In this document: piece after piece, positions 1-9,036 of the stretch | Numbering within the stretch: the first letter of the stretch is position 1 | Layout of the letters: every line of letters begins with the position of its first letter | Origin: CBDCWQ01 sp965223435 | Lineage (GTDB): Bacteria > Myxococcota > Kuafuiibacteriia > Kuafuiibacteriales > Kuafuiibacteriaceae | Direction: 5' to 3' | DNA: 64,000 nt | NCBI GenBank assembly: GCA_965223435.1 | Contig: CBDCWQ010000014.1 | Span: 62,001-126,000, forward strand | The notes under the pieces: generated by a model | What the model saw: only the letters and a program-made list of their open reading frames with translations | Database searches by the model: none | Told to the model about the DNA's origin: nothing | Translations under genes and position numbers: made by a program

Positions 1-1749
1 ATCGACGTTCGGTTCCTCGCTCAAAATAGCCTCAACCTGGCGAACCACAAGGTCTGTGGCATCCAGGTCCGTGCCGTCCGGCGCACGCACGGTAATGGTC
101 GCTCGATTCGGCTCGGTTTCGGCGAAAAACTCGGTCCCGTGGTTCCAAAACCCATACGCGACAAAACTCCCGATAAGAGCCAGGGTTCCCGCAAGCAAAG
201 ATCGGTACCGGTGGTCGATGGACCACTCTAAAACGCGGCGGTAGAAAAAAATCACACGACCCGAGCGGGCTTCCTTGACCGGGTCGGCTCGCCGCTTCAT
301 CAGTTTGGCACAAAACACCGGCAGAGCAACCACCGCAACCACCAAGGAAGACAGCAAGACAATGATCACCGTCTTCGGCATATAGCCCATGAACTGCCCC
401 ATCACCCCCTCCCAGAAAAGAAGAGGAAAGAAGGCCGCCACAGTGGTGGCGGTCGAAGCCAGCACGGCACCCGCGACTTCCTTGGTTCCGCGCACCGCCG
501 CAGTCACCGCATTTTCGCCCAGCTCCACATGCCGGTAAATGTTCTCCACCAAGACGATGGCGTTGTCGACCAACATCCCGAGAGCCAAGATCAGCGAAAA
601 AAGAACGATCATGTTGAGGGTCATCCCAAAGGCCCAAATGGCGAGCATCGCAAGAAACATCGACAACGGAATCGCCGCTGCGACGAACAGGCTGTTTCGC
701 ACGCCCATCGAGAAAAGAATGACGCCCACGACCAAGATCAACGCGGTCATGATTCCGTTTTCGAGCTCACTGACCATGTCTTGAACAAACTTAGATTGAT
801 CGCCCAAAGAACGAAAACGCACGCCCTTGGGCCACCCTTTTTTGTGTCGGGCGGCCTCCGCTTTGGCCCGGTTCGCAACTTCTAAGATATTGGCACCGGT
901 TCGCTTGCTGATCGCAATCGACACCGCGGCCTCGCCATTCATTCGAGCGTAGCTTTCTCGGTCCTCGTGGACGTCCATAACCCGGGCGAGGTCGCGCACA
1001 AAAACCGGACGGTCGCCCACACGCTTCACGGCTACGTTTTCAATTTCGCTTGCCATCGAAAACTCGCCGGGCACCCGTAAAAGAAAACTTGCTGAACCCA
1101 CCCGAAGGTCGCCACCTGGGATATTCACATTCTCGCTGGCTATGGCTGCCAAGACGTCATCTAAAGAAAGCTGATAGTGCTGAAGCCGATAGGGGTCAAC
1201 TTGCACACGGATCTGCCGCTCTCTGCCACCCGTCAAAACCGCATCCAACACGCCGCCGTCCTGACGAATATCCTCAGCCAGAGACTCCCCGAGGTCCTTG
1301 AGCACCGTTTCGTCTACGGGCCCCGCGACCGTCAGAATCAGGATCGGAAATTCGCTGAAGGAGATCTCGGTCACCTCTGTTTCCAAAACATCGTCGGGGA
1401 GGTCGGGACGCACGCGGCTCACCCGATCGCGCACCCGTTGAAGCGCATCTTCGATCACCACCGAGGGTGAAAACTCGAGGGTGATGATGCTCGCCCCCTC
1501 CGCGGAGGTTGACGACATTTTTTTCACATCGGTGAGCGACGAAAGTTCGTTTTCGAGAGGAATCGTGACCAGGCCCTCGATGTCCTCAGGGGAGACGCCG
1601 ATGTACGGCGTGCTCACCAGCACTACAGGGATTTCTACATCCGGAGAGGCTTCCCGAGGCAAGCCGGAGTAGGTTTTGAGCCCAAAAACGACAACACAGA
1701 AAACCAGTAAAATGACGGTTGTGCTTCGCCGGATAAGCTCATTGAGCAT
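1..1749 (-). CDS. RND-family efflux transporter, inner-membrane pump (3' part beyond window)
   Basis: Partial gene: 583 codons are visible from the ATG at 1749, and the frame is still open at base 1. The N-terminus has the RND start pattern, with one transmembrane helix (about residues 9-27) followed by the periplasmic PN1 motif SPEDIEGLVTIPLE. The signature helix reads GMLVDNAIVLVEN, carrying the proton-relay Asp of helix 4. The visible part therefore covers the first periplasmic domain, helices 2-7 and the start of the second periplasmic domain. Such pumps export drugs, lipids or metals by proton antiport. The ATG overlaps the end of the adaptor gene by 11 bases, so translation is coupled. 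The sequence looks closer to the HAE1/hydrophobe group than to heavy-metal pumps; substrate unknown. Confidence 0.93.
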   Translation of the reverse strand, partial: MLNELIRRSTTVILLVFCVVVFGLKTYSGLPREASPDVEIPVVLVSTPYIGVSPEDIEGLVTIPLENELSSLTDVKKMSSTSAEGASIITLEFSPSVVIEDALQRVRDRVSRVRPDLPDDVLETEVTEISFSEFPILILTVAGPVDETVLKDLGESLAEDIRQDGGVLDAVLTGGRERQIRVQVDPYRLQHYQLSLDDVLAAIASENVNIPGGDLRVGSASFLLRVPGEFSMASEIENVAVKRVGDRPVFVRDLARVMDVHEDRESYARMNGEAAVSIAISKRTGANILEVANRAKAEAARHKKGWPKGVRFRSLGDQSKFVQDMVSELENGIMTALILVVGVILFSMGVRNSLFVAAAIPLSMFLAMLAIWAFGMTLNMIVLFSLILALGMLVDNAIVLVENIYRHVELGENAVTAAVRGTKEVAGAVLASTATTVAAFFPLLFWEGVMGQFMGYMPKTVIIVLLSSLVVAVVALPVFCAKLMKRRADPVKEARSGRVIFFYRRVLEWSIDHRYRSLLAGTLALIGSFVAYGFWNHGTEFFAETEPNRATITVRAPDGTDLDATDLVVRQVEAILSEEPNVD

Positions 1750-2827
1750 GCCCGACCCCAAAAATGACCCGACCGTCGGTGCAGCATACACCTTCTCGAA
1801 CCGCGACCACCGGGTCTTTATCGGCAAGCGCACGCTGCCCGGTGACGATCATTTGCACCCCGCTTTTCAACCCCTCGCTGACCACGATCTGGCTCCGCGC
1901 CACGCGCCCCAACTTGAGCGGCCGCCAACGGGCCAGGCCATCTTCGAACACAAACACGCCATTGCCTTCGCGTCGCGTGACCAACACGTATTGCGGAATG
2001 AGCAAACTTGATTCTAAAAAGTGGGTGGTCACCCGAACCCTGGCGATCATCCCGGGGCGAAGAAGCCCCTTTTTGTTCGGAGCCTCAGCCACAACTTCGA
2101 AGGTTCGGGTGTCCAGATCGGCAGCAGGTGCGATGTGGATGATCTTCCCGAGCACCGACGATCCATCAGCCTCGGTCCGGATCTGCACCGATTGCGCGGT
2201 TTTGAGGTGCACAACATCTCGGTCCGAAACCGAAAGAGAAACGTGGATGGGATTCACTTTCACCACCCGGACGATGGGGCCTCCCGGGGGAACCACCTCG
2301 CCCGCTTCGACCATCACTTCCGCAACCAAGCCGTCGAACAACGGCCTTACCTCGGATTCAGTCAGTCGGAGTCTGCGCAGGGTCTTGTTTGCTTCGGCTC
2401 GCCGGAGGGCAAATTCGGCAGATTCGCGACGGGCTCCACCGAGAGCGCTTCCCGCAGTTCGCACCCGAGCCAGCGCCGCATTGGCCTCTTCGTAGGCAGC
2501 GCGTGCATCCTCGAGGCGAGCCACCGAAAGACTTCGGTCGACCCAGGCGAGACTCTGCCCCTTTTTCACGGTATCGCCCACCTGAACCGAGACCCGCTCC
2601 ACATAGCCACCGAGGGAGGTCCCGAGCGTCGCGTCCCTTGAACCCTCAACCTCTCCTGGCAACTGCAAGACCCACTCCGGTTGGGTGGGTCTGAGCGTAG
2701 CCACTTCTACGCGAGCCGCCCGGACCGAATCCGCGGGGGCCGGTTTGGGTGGTGGCGGCTCGCCACCCGCCTCAGCACAAGCGACGAGGCCGAGGCAAAA
2801 AAGTCCGGTGGTGCCCACACGATTCAC
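1739..2827 (-). CDS. RND efflux periplasmic adaptor (membrane fusion protein), lipoprotein
   Basis: 362 residues. A short signal peptide ends in the lipobox LVAC (Cys17), so the protein is probably anchored in the inner membrane. The lipoyl/barrel-sandwich half reads GGYVERVSVQVGDTVKKGQ, followed by a helical hairpin rich in Ala/Arg/Glu (about residues 95-150), the second lipoyl half and a beta-barrel domain ending near residue 340. It bridges the RND pump and the TolC channel. The start codon is GTG in a GTGA overlap with the stop of the TolC gene, and the 3' end overlaps the pump ATG. The three genes are thus one translationally coupled operon. Confidence 0.92.
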   Translation of the reverse strand: MNRVGTTGLFCLGLVACAEAGGEPPPPKPAPADSVRAARVEVATLRPTQPEWVLQLPGEVEGSRDATLGTSLGGYVERVSVQVGDTVKKGQSLAWVDRSLSVARLEDARAAYEEANAALARVRTAGSALGGARRESAEFALRRAEANKTLRRLRLTESEVRPLFDGLVAEVMVEAGEVVPPGGPIVRVVKVNPIHVSLSVSDRDVVHLKTAQSVQIRTEADGSSVLGKIIHIAPAADLDTRTFEVVAEAPNKKGLLRPGMIARVRVTTHFLESSLLIPQYVLVTRREGNGVFVFEDGLARWRPLKLGRVARSQIVVSEGLKSGVQMIVTGQRALADKDPVVAVREGVCCTDGRVIFGVGHAQ

Positions 2828-4209
2828 GGAAGAACCCCCGCTTCGACATCGTCGATTAAACGTCCAGCGACATGGCTGAGTCGGACCTCGGCCACACGCA
2901 AGTCAAGAAAGCTCTCAATGTGCTGAAGCTCTGCGCGCCTCAGGTCGGACTCGCTGTCGAGGAGCGCCCGGGCGCTCGACTCCCCCGCGGCCACCAACTG
3001 CTGACGGGCCTCAAAACTCTTGGCTGCGGCCTTCAACGCCTGCGTGGCCGCACCAATGGAGCCCCGCGCCACCTCATGCATGCTCACCCGCTCTTGGGCC
3101 TCGAGCAAAAGCGCGTCCTCCGCCCCACGAAGGGCCGCGCGCGCCTTCTGGAGCCCTCGGTTGGCCTGACGACGCGCATCTTTGCCCGACACGTAGTCGT
3201 TCGGAGACCAGGACAGCGAAGCCCCCACCTCCCACGTGGTGTGAAAGACGCTCTCTTGGGGGAAAACACGAGGATTGGGATTGGACTCTTCGACCCGTCC
3301 GTCCAGCGCCAACTTGGGAAACAAGTCTCCGGACGCAAACTTCCGAAGCTGACCTTGAAACCGCACCGCCTGGCGGTGGACCTCGAGCACCGGGCGCCGA
3401 TCTCGTGCCTCTCGCACCAACCCTTCAACGGAAGGCCTTTTCACCCTCGCTTGACCAAAAAGCTCTTCTTTGTGCCAAAGCTCTTGCCCGGGTCGATCAT
3501 CCAATCCAAGGAGACGAAGCACCGAAGCGACCCGTACCCGGCGCACCCCACGCGCCCGCTCCAATGAAACCTTCGCCAGCGCCAGCCGCGCTTCGACCTC
3601 CGTGCTTTCAGCCTCGGACACAAACCCCGCCTTAAAAAGCCTCCCCTCCTCCTCAAGCTTTTGGCTCAGGACTTCGACCGAAGTGCGGGCCACAACCCGA
3701 GCGGCTTCGGCGCGAACCGCGGCCAAAAAGGCCTCGATGGCTCGAAGGGCTGTTGCCTCCCTTTGTGCATCAAGCTCGGCCCGACCCACCTGACGGCCGA
3801 TTTTCGCCGCGCGGTACCCATGAATGGTGCTCACAAAGTACGTACTGATCGGTATGGAGACACTCGCCGCGAAGCGAATGCTGTCGAGGATCTGCGGAAA
3901 CGGACTGTCAGCGGACATCCCTCCAAAAGAAAAATCGGGGAGCGCCACCCGCGAAAGCCGATTGTAGCCTACACTCAGATCCACGCGGGGGACAAACGCA
4001 AGGTACGCGGTGTCGGCTCGGGCATCGACAAACCGATACTCGGCCCGGGCACCATCCAGCCTTGGATCTTGCGCGAGGGACCGCCTGACCACGTCCCCAA
4101 AACCCAGGCCCCCAGGCCGAGGCTTCATCGCGTCCAAGATATGGCCATCCGCTGCGGGTGACCCGAGGGCGGTCCCTAGCACCGCGTACGCCAAACTCAG
4201 CGTGTTCAT
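2824..4209 (-). CDS. TolC-family outer membrane efflux protein
   Basis: 461 residues, first gene of the efflux operon. The N-terminus looks like a signal peptide (cleavage near residue 20). The body shows the two long amphipathic alpha-hairpin repeats typical of the TolC trimer channel, for example around residues 45-75 with ARAEYRFVDARADTAYLAF and again near 250-300. The ATG is preceded by AGGGGG at a 5-base spacing. An order of TolC, adaptor, pump is less usual than adaptor, pump, TolC. It supplies the outer-membrane exit duct. Confidence 0.9.
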   Translation of the reverse strand: MNTLSLAYAVLGTALGSPAADGHILDAMKPRPGGLGFGDVVRRSLAQDPRLDGARAEYRFVDARADTAYLAFVPRVDLSVGYNRLSRVALPDFSFGGMSADSPFPQILDSIRFAASVSIPISTYFVSTIHGYRAAKIGRQVGRAELDAQREATALRAIEAFLAAVRAEAARVVARTSVEVLSQKLEEEGRLFKAGFVSEAESTEVEARLALAKVSLERARGVRRVRVASVLRLLGLDDRPGQELWHKEELFGQARVKRPSVEGLVREARDRRPVLEVHRQAVRFQGQLRKFASGDLFPKLALDGRVEESNPNPRVFPQESVFHTTWEVGASLSWSPNDYVSGKDARRQANRGLQKARAALRGAEDALLLEAQERVSMHEVARGSIGAATQALKAAAKSFEARQQLVAAGESSARALLDSESDLRRAELQHIESFLDLRVAEVRLSHVAGRLIDDVEAGVLP

Positions 4210-4601
4210 CGCCGCCCCCTACGCAAAAACAGAGACCACCTTGGGTGTGCCGCCGATGTCTGTCCCATGCATTTGCAAGATGGAGGGCTCAGCTACCGAA
4301 CAACGGCTGGTTCAGTCAATATGGCAACCGAGTACCCGGGCCATCCTACCGGGTGGTAGCGCCCCTCGAAGCTTCCCTACCAAAATGTAGGAATGCTGGA
4401 CCCCTTGGCCAGCCCGATGCAAGCAAAAGACTGTCCACGTTCAGTCACTTAGAATCTAAGCGTGGGTCATCGAGACCTTTCTTCGCCGGTGGCACGCCCT
4501 TTGCTCTCTACTGCCGCACGCCCCCCATCGACAGCGGAGCCAAACCCATTCTCGGGGAAGACTCTCGGTTCGTTGCGGCTCGGCCAAGGAGGAAGTCGCT
4601 C
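4210..4601. other. Divergent intergenic region between tolC-like gene and glnB
   Basis: These 392 bases separate two divergently read genes, so they should hold promoters for both. On the plus strand I see a sigma-54 promoter (listed separately) and, about 35 bases upstream of it, a small dyad CTTAG-aat-CTAAG flanked by CCACG and CGTGG at 4435-4465, which could be an activator site or mere coincidence. On the minus strand a TTGACT around 4318-4313 is a weak -35 candidate for the efflux operon without a good -10. No gene is apparent. Confidence 0.5.
4490..4505 (+). promoter_or_regulatory. Sigma-54 (RpoN) promoter of glnB
   Basis: TGGCACGCCCTTTGCT matches the -24/-12 consensus TGGCACG-N4-TTGCW at every defined position. 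The invariant GG (4491-4492) and GC (4503-4504) are exactly 10 bases apart. Transcription would begin near 4516, about 86 bases before the glnB GTG. Sigma-54 control through an NtrC-like activator is common for PII genes, so function and motif agree. Confidence 0.8.
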
Positions 4602-4943
4602 GTGAAGCTCATCATCGCATACATCCAACCGGAACGCCTAGAAGCGGTCAAACAAGAACTCTGCCGCGCAGAAGTCTTTCGGATGTCCGTCATCAACGCC
4701 GTGGGTTGCGGCCAACAACGCGGCTACCGCGAATCGTATCGAGGCGTGCAAGTCGAAGTGAATCTCTTAAACAAGACGCGGCTCGAGCTCGCAGTCTCCG
4801 ACAACTTCGTCGAACCCACCATCCAGGCAATCGTCAAGGGCGCTCAAACCGGAAAGATTGGGGACGGCAAGATCTTTGTGCTCCCACTCGGTGAGTGCAT
4901 TCGCATCCGAACCGAAGAGCGCGGCGACCAAGCCATCGGCTAA
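4602..4943 (+). CDS. glnB: PII signal-transduction protein
   Basis: 113 residues, the usual PII length. The start is GTG at 4602, with AAGGAGGA at 4586-4593; upstream in-frame codons would add a non-PII extension. Seen are the N-terminal KLIIAYIQPERLEAVK, the T-loop stem RGYRESYRGVQVEV, and the C-terminal signature AQTGKIGDGKIFVLPL with IRIRTEE. PII trimers bind ATP/ADP and 2-oxoglutarate and report nitrogen and carbon status to partner proteins. Tyr46 is present but position 51, the Tyr uridylylated by GlnD in E. coli GlnB, is Val here. This PII therefore probably signals only through effector binding. No glnA or amtB lies next to it; the downstream neighbour is convergent clpB. Confidence 0.95.
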   Translation: MKLIIAYIQPERLEAVKQELCRAEVFRMSVINAVGCGQQRGYRESYRGVQVEVNLLNKTRLELAVSDNFVEPTIQAIVKGAQTGKIGDGKIFVLPLGECIRIRTEERGDQAIG

Positions 4944-4972
4944 CTTCTGCGAAGCCAGGCGGCTCAGGCCCT

Positions 4973-7582
4973 TCACGCGTCCGGCGTGGACGCGCGGTGC
5001 CTCAGACTCACCTGAAGTTCGTCTTCCGAGACGTCGACCTCCACCAGGCGGACGTTGGCGTCCGGGCTCGCAAGCAAAAGCTCGGCGAGGCGATCTACAA
5101 GTTCGGTCTGAATCACCCGCTTCAGCGGCCGGGCCCCGTAGTGGCAGTCGTAGCCCCGGGCCGCCAGCCACGCGATGGCCGCTTGTGAAACTTCAAGTTC
5201 TGCGCCTCGGTCCAAAAGCCGCCGCTCGATATTCCTCAGTTGAACAGGCACAATCTGGGCCAAGTCTTCTCGCGTGAGGCTACGAAACACGATAAGCTCG
5301 TCGATTCGGTTCACAAACTCCGGGCGGAAGGTTTTGTGAAACACCGCCTCGACTTTTTTGAGCATCTCACCGCGCTGCTCCTCAGCGTAATCGAGCATCA
5401 ACTCCGAACCCAAATTCGAAGTCATGATCAAGATGGTGTTGCTCATATCCACGGTTCGACCTTTTCCGTCTGTGAGTCGACCGTCATCCAGAACTTGCAG
5501 GAGCACATGAAACACTTCGGGGTGCGCCTTTTCGATTTCGTCAAACAGGACCACGCTGTACGGATGTTGACGAACAGCTTCCGTCAGATACCCGCCCTGG
5601 TCGTAGCCGACGTACCCCGGGGGGGCCCCGATCAGTCGGGCGACCGAATGTTTTTCCATGTACTCGCTCATGTCGATACGAATGACCCGGTCTTCGCGGG
5701 CGAACATGAACTCGGCTAAGGCCTTTGCGAGCTCCGTCTTTCCCACACCGGTCGGTCCCAAGAACACAAAGTTTCCGATGGGCTTTTGGGGATCTTTCAG
5801 GCCGGCGCGCGCCCGACGGACCGCCTTGGACACGCTTTGGACAGCCGCATCTTGGCCGATGACCCGCTGGCGGAGCACATCTTCCATGCGCACCAGCCTT
5901 TCTGACTCGCCCTCAAGCATCTTGGAGACAGGTATGCCTGTCCACCGAGCCACGACTTCGGCGATTTCTCGCTCCGTCACCTCTTCGCGCAAAAACGAAC
6001 CCTCGCGCGTCGTTTCGGCATGCTGCGCTTCTGCCTCCTTCAAGTCGATTTCAAGCTGCGGGAGCTTCCCGTACCGAATTTCGGCCGCCTTGTTGAGATC
6101 GCCGCTGCGGGTCACAAGCTCCTCTTCGGTCTTGAGGCGATCCAATTCCTCTTTGATCGTCGCAATGGCCTGAAGAGCATCCTTTTCGGCCTGCCACCGG
6201 GCCTTCATCGCCCCCGCCTTTTCTTTGAGCCCCGAAATCTCTCGATCGATCTCTTTGAGACGCGGCTTAGAGCCCTCACCCTTGTCCTTCTTGAGCGCCT
6301 GACGTTCGATCTCAAGCCGAATGGCGCGACGCTCCAGCTCGTCGATGGGTTTGGGCAAAGAATCCACCTCGATACGCACCGCCGAGGCAGCCTCATCCAC
6401 AAGATCAATGGCCTTGTCGGGCAAAAAGCGGTCAGAAATATAACGATCCGACAAAGAAGCCGCTGCCACCAAAGCGCCGTCCCGAATTCGAATGCGGTGG
6501 TGTACCTCGTACCGCTCCTGCAACCCCCGAAGGATCGCAATCGTCGCCTCCACGGAGGGCGGTTCAACCAAGACCGGCTGGAAACGACGCTCCAAAGCCG
6601 CATCTTTTTCGATGTGTTTTCGGTACTCCGCGATGGTCGTCGCCCCAATGCAATGAAGGTCGCCGCGCGCCAGCGCAGGTTTCAGCATGTTTGAGGCGTC
6701 CATAGCCCCCTCACTCGCCCCTGCCCCAACCAGGGTATGAAGCTCATCGATGAATAAGATGATTCGCCCCTCAGCCGCCGTAATTTCCTTCAGGACCGCC
6801 TTGAGGCGCTCCTCAAACTCGCCCCTATACTTGGCACCCGCAATGAGGGAACCCAAGTCTAAAGCCAAAAGCCGGCGTCCCTTAAGGGACTCGGGCGCGT
6901 CATTGGCGGCAATCCGTCCGGCGATGCCCTCAACAATCGCGGTCTTACCCACCCCGGGCTCACCGATGAGCACTGGATTGTTTTTTCGTCGCATGGCGAG
7001 AACCTGCATCGTTCGGCGAATCTCCTCATCTCGGCCGATCACCGGGTCGAGCTTGCCGGCGCGCGCGCGCTCCGTGAAATCGATGCAGTACTTGTCTAGG
7101 ACGCGAAATTTGGAGTCCGGATCTTCATCCTGAATGTGCTGATTTCCCCGGATATCCTTGAGGGCCGATAGGATGTCCTCCTTCTTGAGGCCGTGGCGGA
7201 GAAAGAGGTCCCCGTGTTTGCTCTTGGAATCGACCGCGCCGAGCAAAAAGTGCTCCGCGGAGATGTATTCATCCTTCAGGGTACGCGCAGCTTTTTCGGC
7301 CAGCAAATAGAGCTTTTGAAAGGAGTCACCGATGTAGATCTTGTCGGCACCGCCGCCCGAGACCTTGGGCGCGGAATTCACCTGCTCTTCGAGCTCCGAA
7401 CGGAGGCGCCGGTCGTCCAAACCAATTTTCCGAACCAGAGCCCCCGCCATACCTTCAGCGTCTTCGAACAACGCGAAAAGCAAGTGCTCAGCCTCAAGCT
7501 GTTGGTGACCCCGTGCGCGGGCCACCCGCTCTGCTTGCTGGATAGCCTCCCTCGATTTCACCGTCAGTTTCTCAGGATTCAT
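4973..7582 (-). CDS. clpB: ATP-dependent disaggregase ClpB
   Basis: 869 residues, normal for ClpB. Order: Clp-N double repeat (about 1-145), NBD1 with Walker A GEPGVGKT (residues 207-214) and FIDELHTLVGAG, the long coiled-coil middle domain (about 400-520, rich in Glu/Lys/Arg), the motif ARWTGIPVSKM, and NBD2 with GPTGVGKTELAKAL and VVLFDEIEKAHPEVF. The C-terminal D2-small domain is complete. ClpB works with DnaK/DnaJ to pull polypeptides out of aggregates. It is transcribed divergently from rarA; the 125-base gap shows a TTGACG -35 candidate on the minus strand but no clear heat-shock element. The ATG has GGGAG upstream. Confidence 0.97.
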   Translation of the reverse strand: MNPEKLTVKSREAIQQAERVARARGHQQLEAEHLLFALFEDAEGMAGALVRKIGLDDRRLRSELEEQVNSAPKVSGGGADKIYIGDSFQKLYLLAEKAARTLKDEYISAEHFLLGAVDSKSKHGDLFLRHGLKKEDILSALKDIRGNQHIQDEDPDSKFRVLDKYCIDFTERARAGKLDPVIGRDEEIRRTMQVLAMRRKNNPVLIGEPGVGKTAIVEGIAGRIAANDAPESLKGRRLLALDLGSLIAGAKYRGEFEERLKAVLKEITAAEGRIILFIDELHTLVGAGASEGAMDASNMLKPALARGDLHCIGATTIAEYRKHIEKDAALERRFQPVLVEPPSVEATIAILRGLQERYEVHHRIRIRDGALVAAASLSDRYISDRFLPDKAIDLVDEAASAVRIEVDSLPKPIDELERRAIRLEIERQALKKDKGEGSKPRLKEIDREISGLKEKAGAMKARWQAEKDALQAIATIKEELDRLKTEEELVTRSGDLNKAAEIRYGKLPQLEIDLKEAEAQHAETTREGSFLREEVTEREIAEVVARWTGIPVSKMLEGESERLVRMEDVLRQRVIGQDAAVQSVSKAVRRARAGLKDPQKPIGNFVFLGPTGVGKTELAKALAEFMFAREDRVIRIDMSEYMEKHSVARLIGAPPGYVGYDQGGYLTEAVRQHPYSVVLFDEIEKAHPEVFHVLLQVLDDGRLTDGKGRTVDMSNTILIMTSNLGSELMLDYAEEQRGEMLKKVEAVFHKTFRPEFVNRIDELIVFRSLTREDLAQIVPVQLRNIERRLLDRGAELEVSQAAIAWLAARGYDCHYGARPLKRVIQTELVDRLAELLLASPDANVRLVEVDVSEDELQVSLRHRASTPDA

Positions 7583-7707
7583 CGTCCATCTCCCCCTATT
7601 CCCGATTTACCCTCATCGGGGCCTCATCTCCTGATAGCGTAGTTGCCAATCCGCAGCCGTCAAATCGAGGTCCGCAGCAAAGCGCAAAACATGTAGGCTC
7701 CGGGCCC

Positions 7708-9036
7708 ATGCAAGATCTCTTTGAGCACGCCCAAGAGAAGCGCCCCACCCACGCTCCCCTCGCGGACCGCATACGCCCGCGCACCCTGGATGAGGTCATC
7801 GGACAAGAGCATATCCTCGGGGAGGGCCGCCTTCTTCGCCGGTTGGTGGACTCCGGACAAATTCCGTCGCTTATCCTCTGGGGCCCGCCGGGCACGGGAA
7901 AGACAACCATCGCCAAGATTTTGGCGCACAGCGGCCAAGCGCACTTCGAGTCCATTTCTGCCGTGCTCTCAGGCGTGGCTGAACTTCGCAGCGTACTCGG
8001 GCGAGCCCGAGAACGCCGCGCCCACTACAAAGAACGCACCCTCCTGTTTGTCGACGAAATTCATCGATGGTCGAAGTCTCAGCAGGACAGCCTGCTTGAT
8101 GCCGTCGAACGGGGCATCGTGACGCTCATCGGGGCCACCACGGAGAACCCTTCCTTTGAGCTGAATGCGGCTTTGCTTTCACGAACCCGTGTGATGGTGC
8201 TCGAGCCTCTGACCGAGGAAGCGCTTGTTCAGATCCTCGAGCGCGCGCTGGCGGATCCCGAACGCGGGTTGGCCCATTCAGGCGCCAAAATCGAGGCCGA
8301 GGCCCTGGCAACCTTGGCCCACTACGCCTTTGGTGACGCAAGACGCGCGCTCACAGCCCTTGAGCTGGCTGTTCAAGACGCAACGCTCGAAAACCCAGGC
8401 GACGCCGCCCCCTCCATCGGAACCGCAAAAATAGAGGAAGCTCTGCAGCATCGTACCTTGCTCTACGACAAGTCCGGCGACGCCCACTATGGGGTTGTAT
8501 CCGCATTTATCAAAGCCATGAGAGGATCCGACCCGAGCGCTGCAACCTATTATTTGGTTCGGATGCTAGAAAGCGGCGAGGATCCAAAATTCTTGCTGCG
8601 TCGTATGATCATTTTTGCCAGCGAAGATATCGGCAATGCAGACCCCCAGGCGCTTGGCGTGGCCACCCAGGCGCTTCAAGCCTACGAAATGATCGGCCTT
8701 CCAGAAGGTGTGCTGACGCTTACTCAGGCTGCGACCTACCTCGCATCGGCTCCAAAATCAAACGCCGTACTCAAAGCCTACGGCAGGGCCCGAAAAGACG
8801 TCCAAACCTACGGTCCCTTGGCGGTCCCCAAAAAACTCTTGGTGGCAAAAACCGGCCTCGACCGAGCCCGAGGCCACGGGAAAGACTACCGCTACCCCCA
8901 CGACTTTGGGGGCGTCGCCCCCGGCGAGACCTATCTGCCCGACGAGCTAGAGGGCCGAATCTACTACGAAGGCCCCACTGAGCCGAGCGTCCAAAGTCAC
9001 CCCAAAGAGCCTGAACCGTCTACGAGGTCCCGATGA
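7708..9036 (+). CDS. rarA: Replication-associated recombination protein A (RarA/MgsA AAA+ ATPase)
   Basis: 442 residues. It begins with the short family motif MQDLFE and then LADRIRPRTLDEVIGQEH. Walker A is GPPGTGKTT, Walker B is LLFVDEIHRWSKSQQDSLL, and sensor 1 is GATTENPSFELNAALLSR. The C-terminal tetramerisation region (YHFRMLES-like stretch, DPQALGVATQALQAYEMIGLPEG) is complete. RarA is related to clamp-loader subunits and acts at stalled replication forks. The 3' end overlaps that of the convergent TPR gene by 17 bases. Family cores usually read HRFNK where this has HRWSK, a minor variation. Confidence 0.95.
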   Translation: MQDLFEHAQEKRPTHAPLADRIRPRTLDEVIGQEHILGEGRLLRRLVDSGQIPSLILWGPPGTGKTTIAKILAHSGQAHFESISAVLSGVAELRSVLGRARERRAHYKERTLLFVDEIHRWSKSQQDSLLDAVERGIVTLIGATTENPSFELNAALLSRTRVMVLEPLTEEALVQILERALADPERGLAHSGAKIEAEALATLAHYAFGDARRALTALELAVQDATLENPGDAAPSIGTAKIEEALQHRTLLYDKSGDAHYGVVSAFIKAMRGSDPSAATYYLVRMLESGEDPKFLLRRMIIFASEDIGNADPQALGVATQALQAYEMIGLPEGVLTLTQAATYLASAPKSNAVLKAYGRARKDVQTYGPLAVPKKLLVAKTGLDRARGHGKDYRYPHDFGGVAPGETYLPDELEGRIYYEGPTEPSVQSHPKEPEPSTRSR

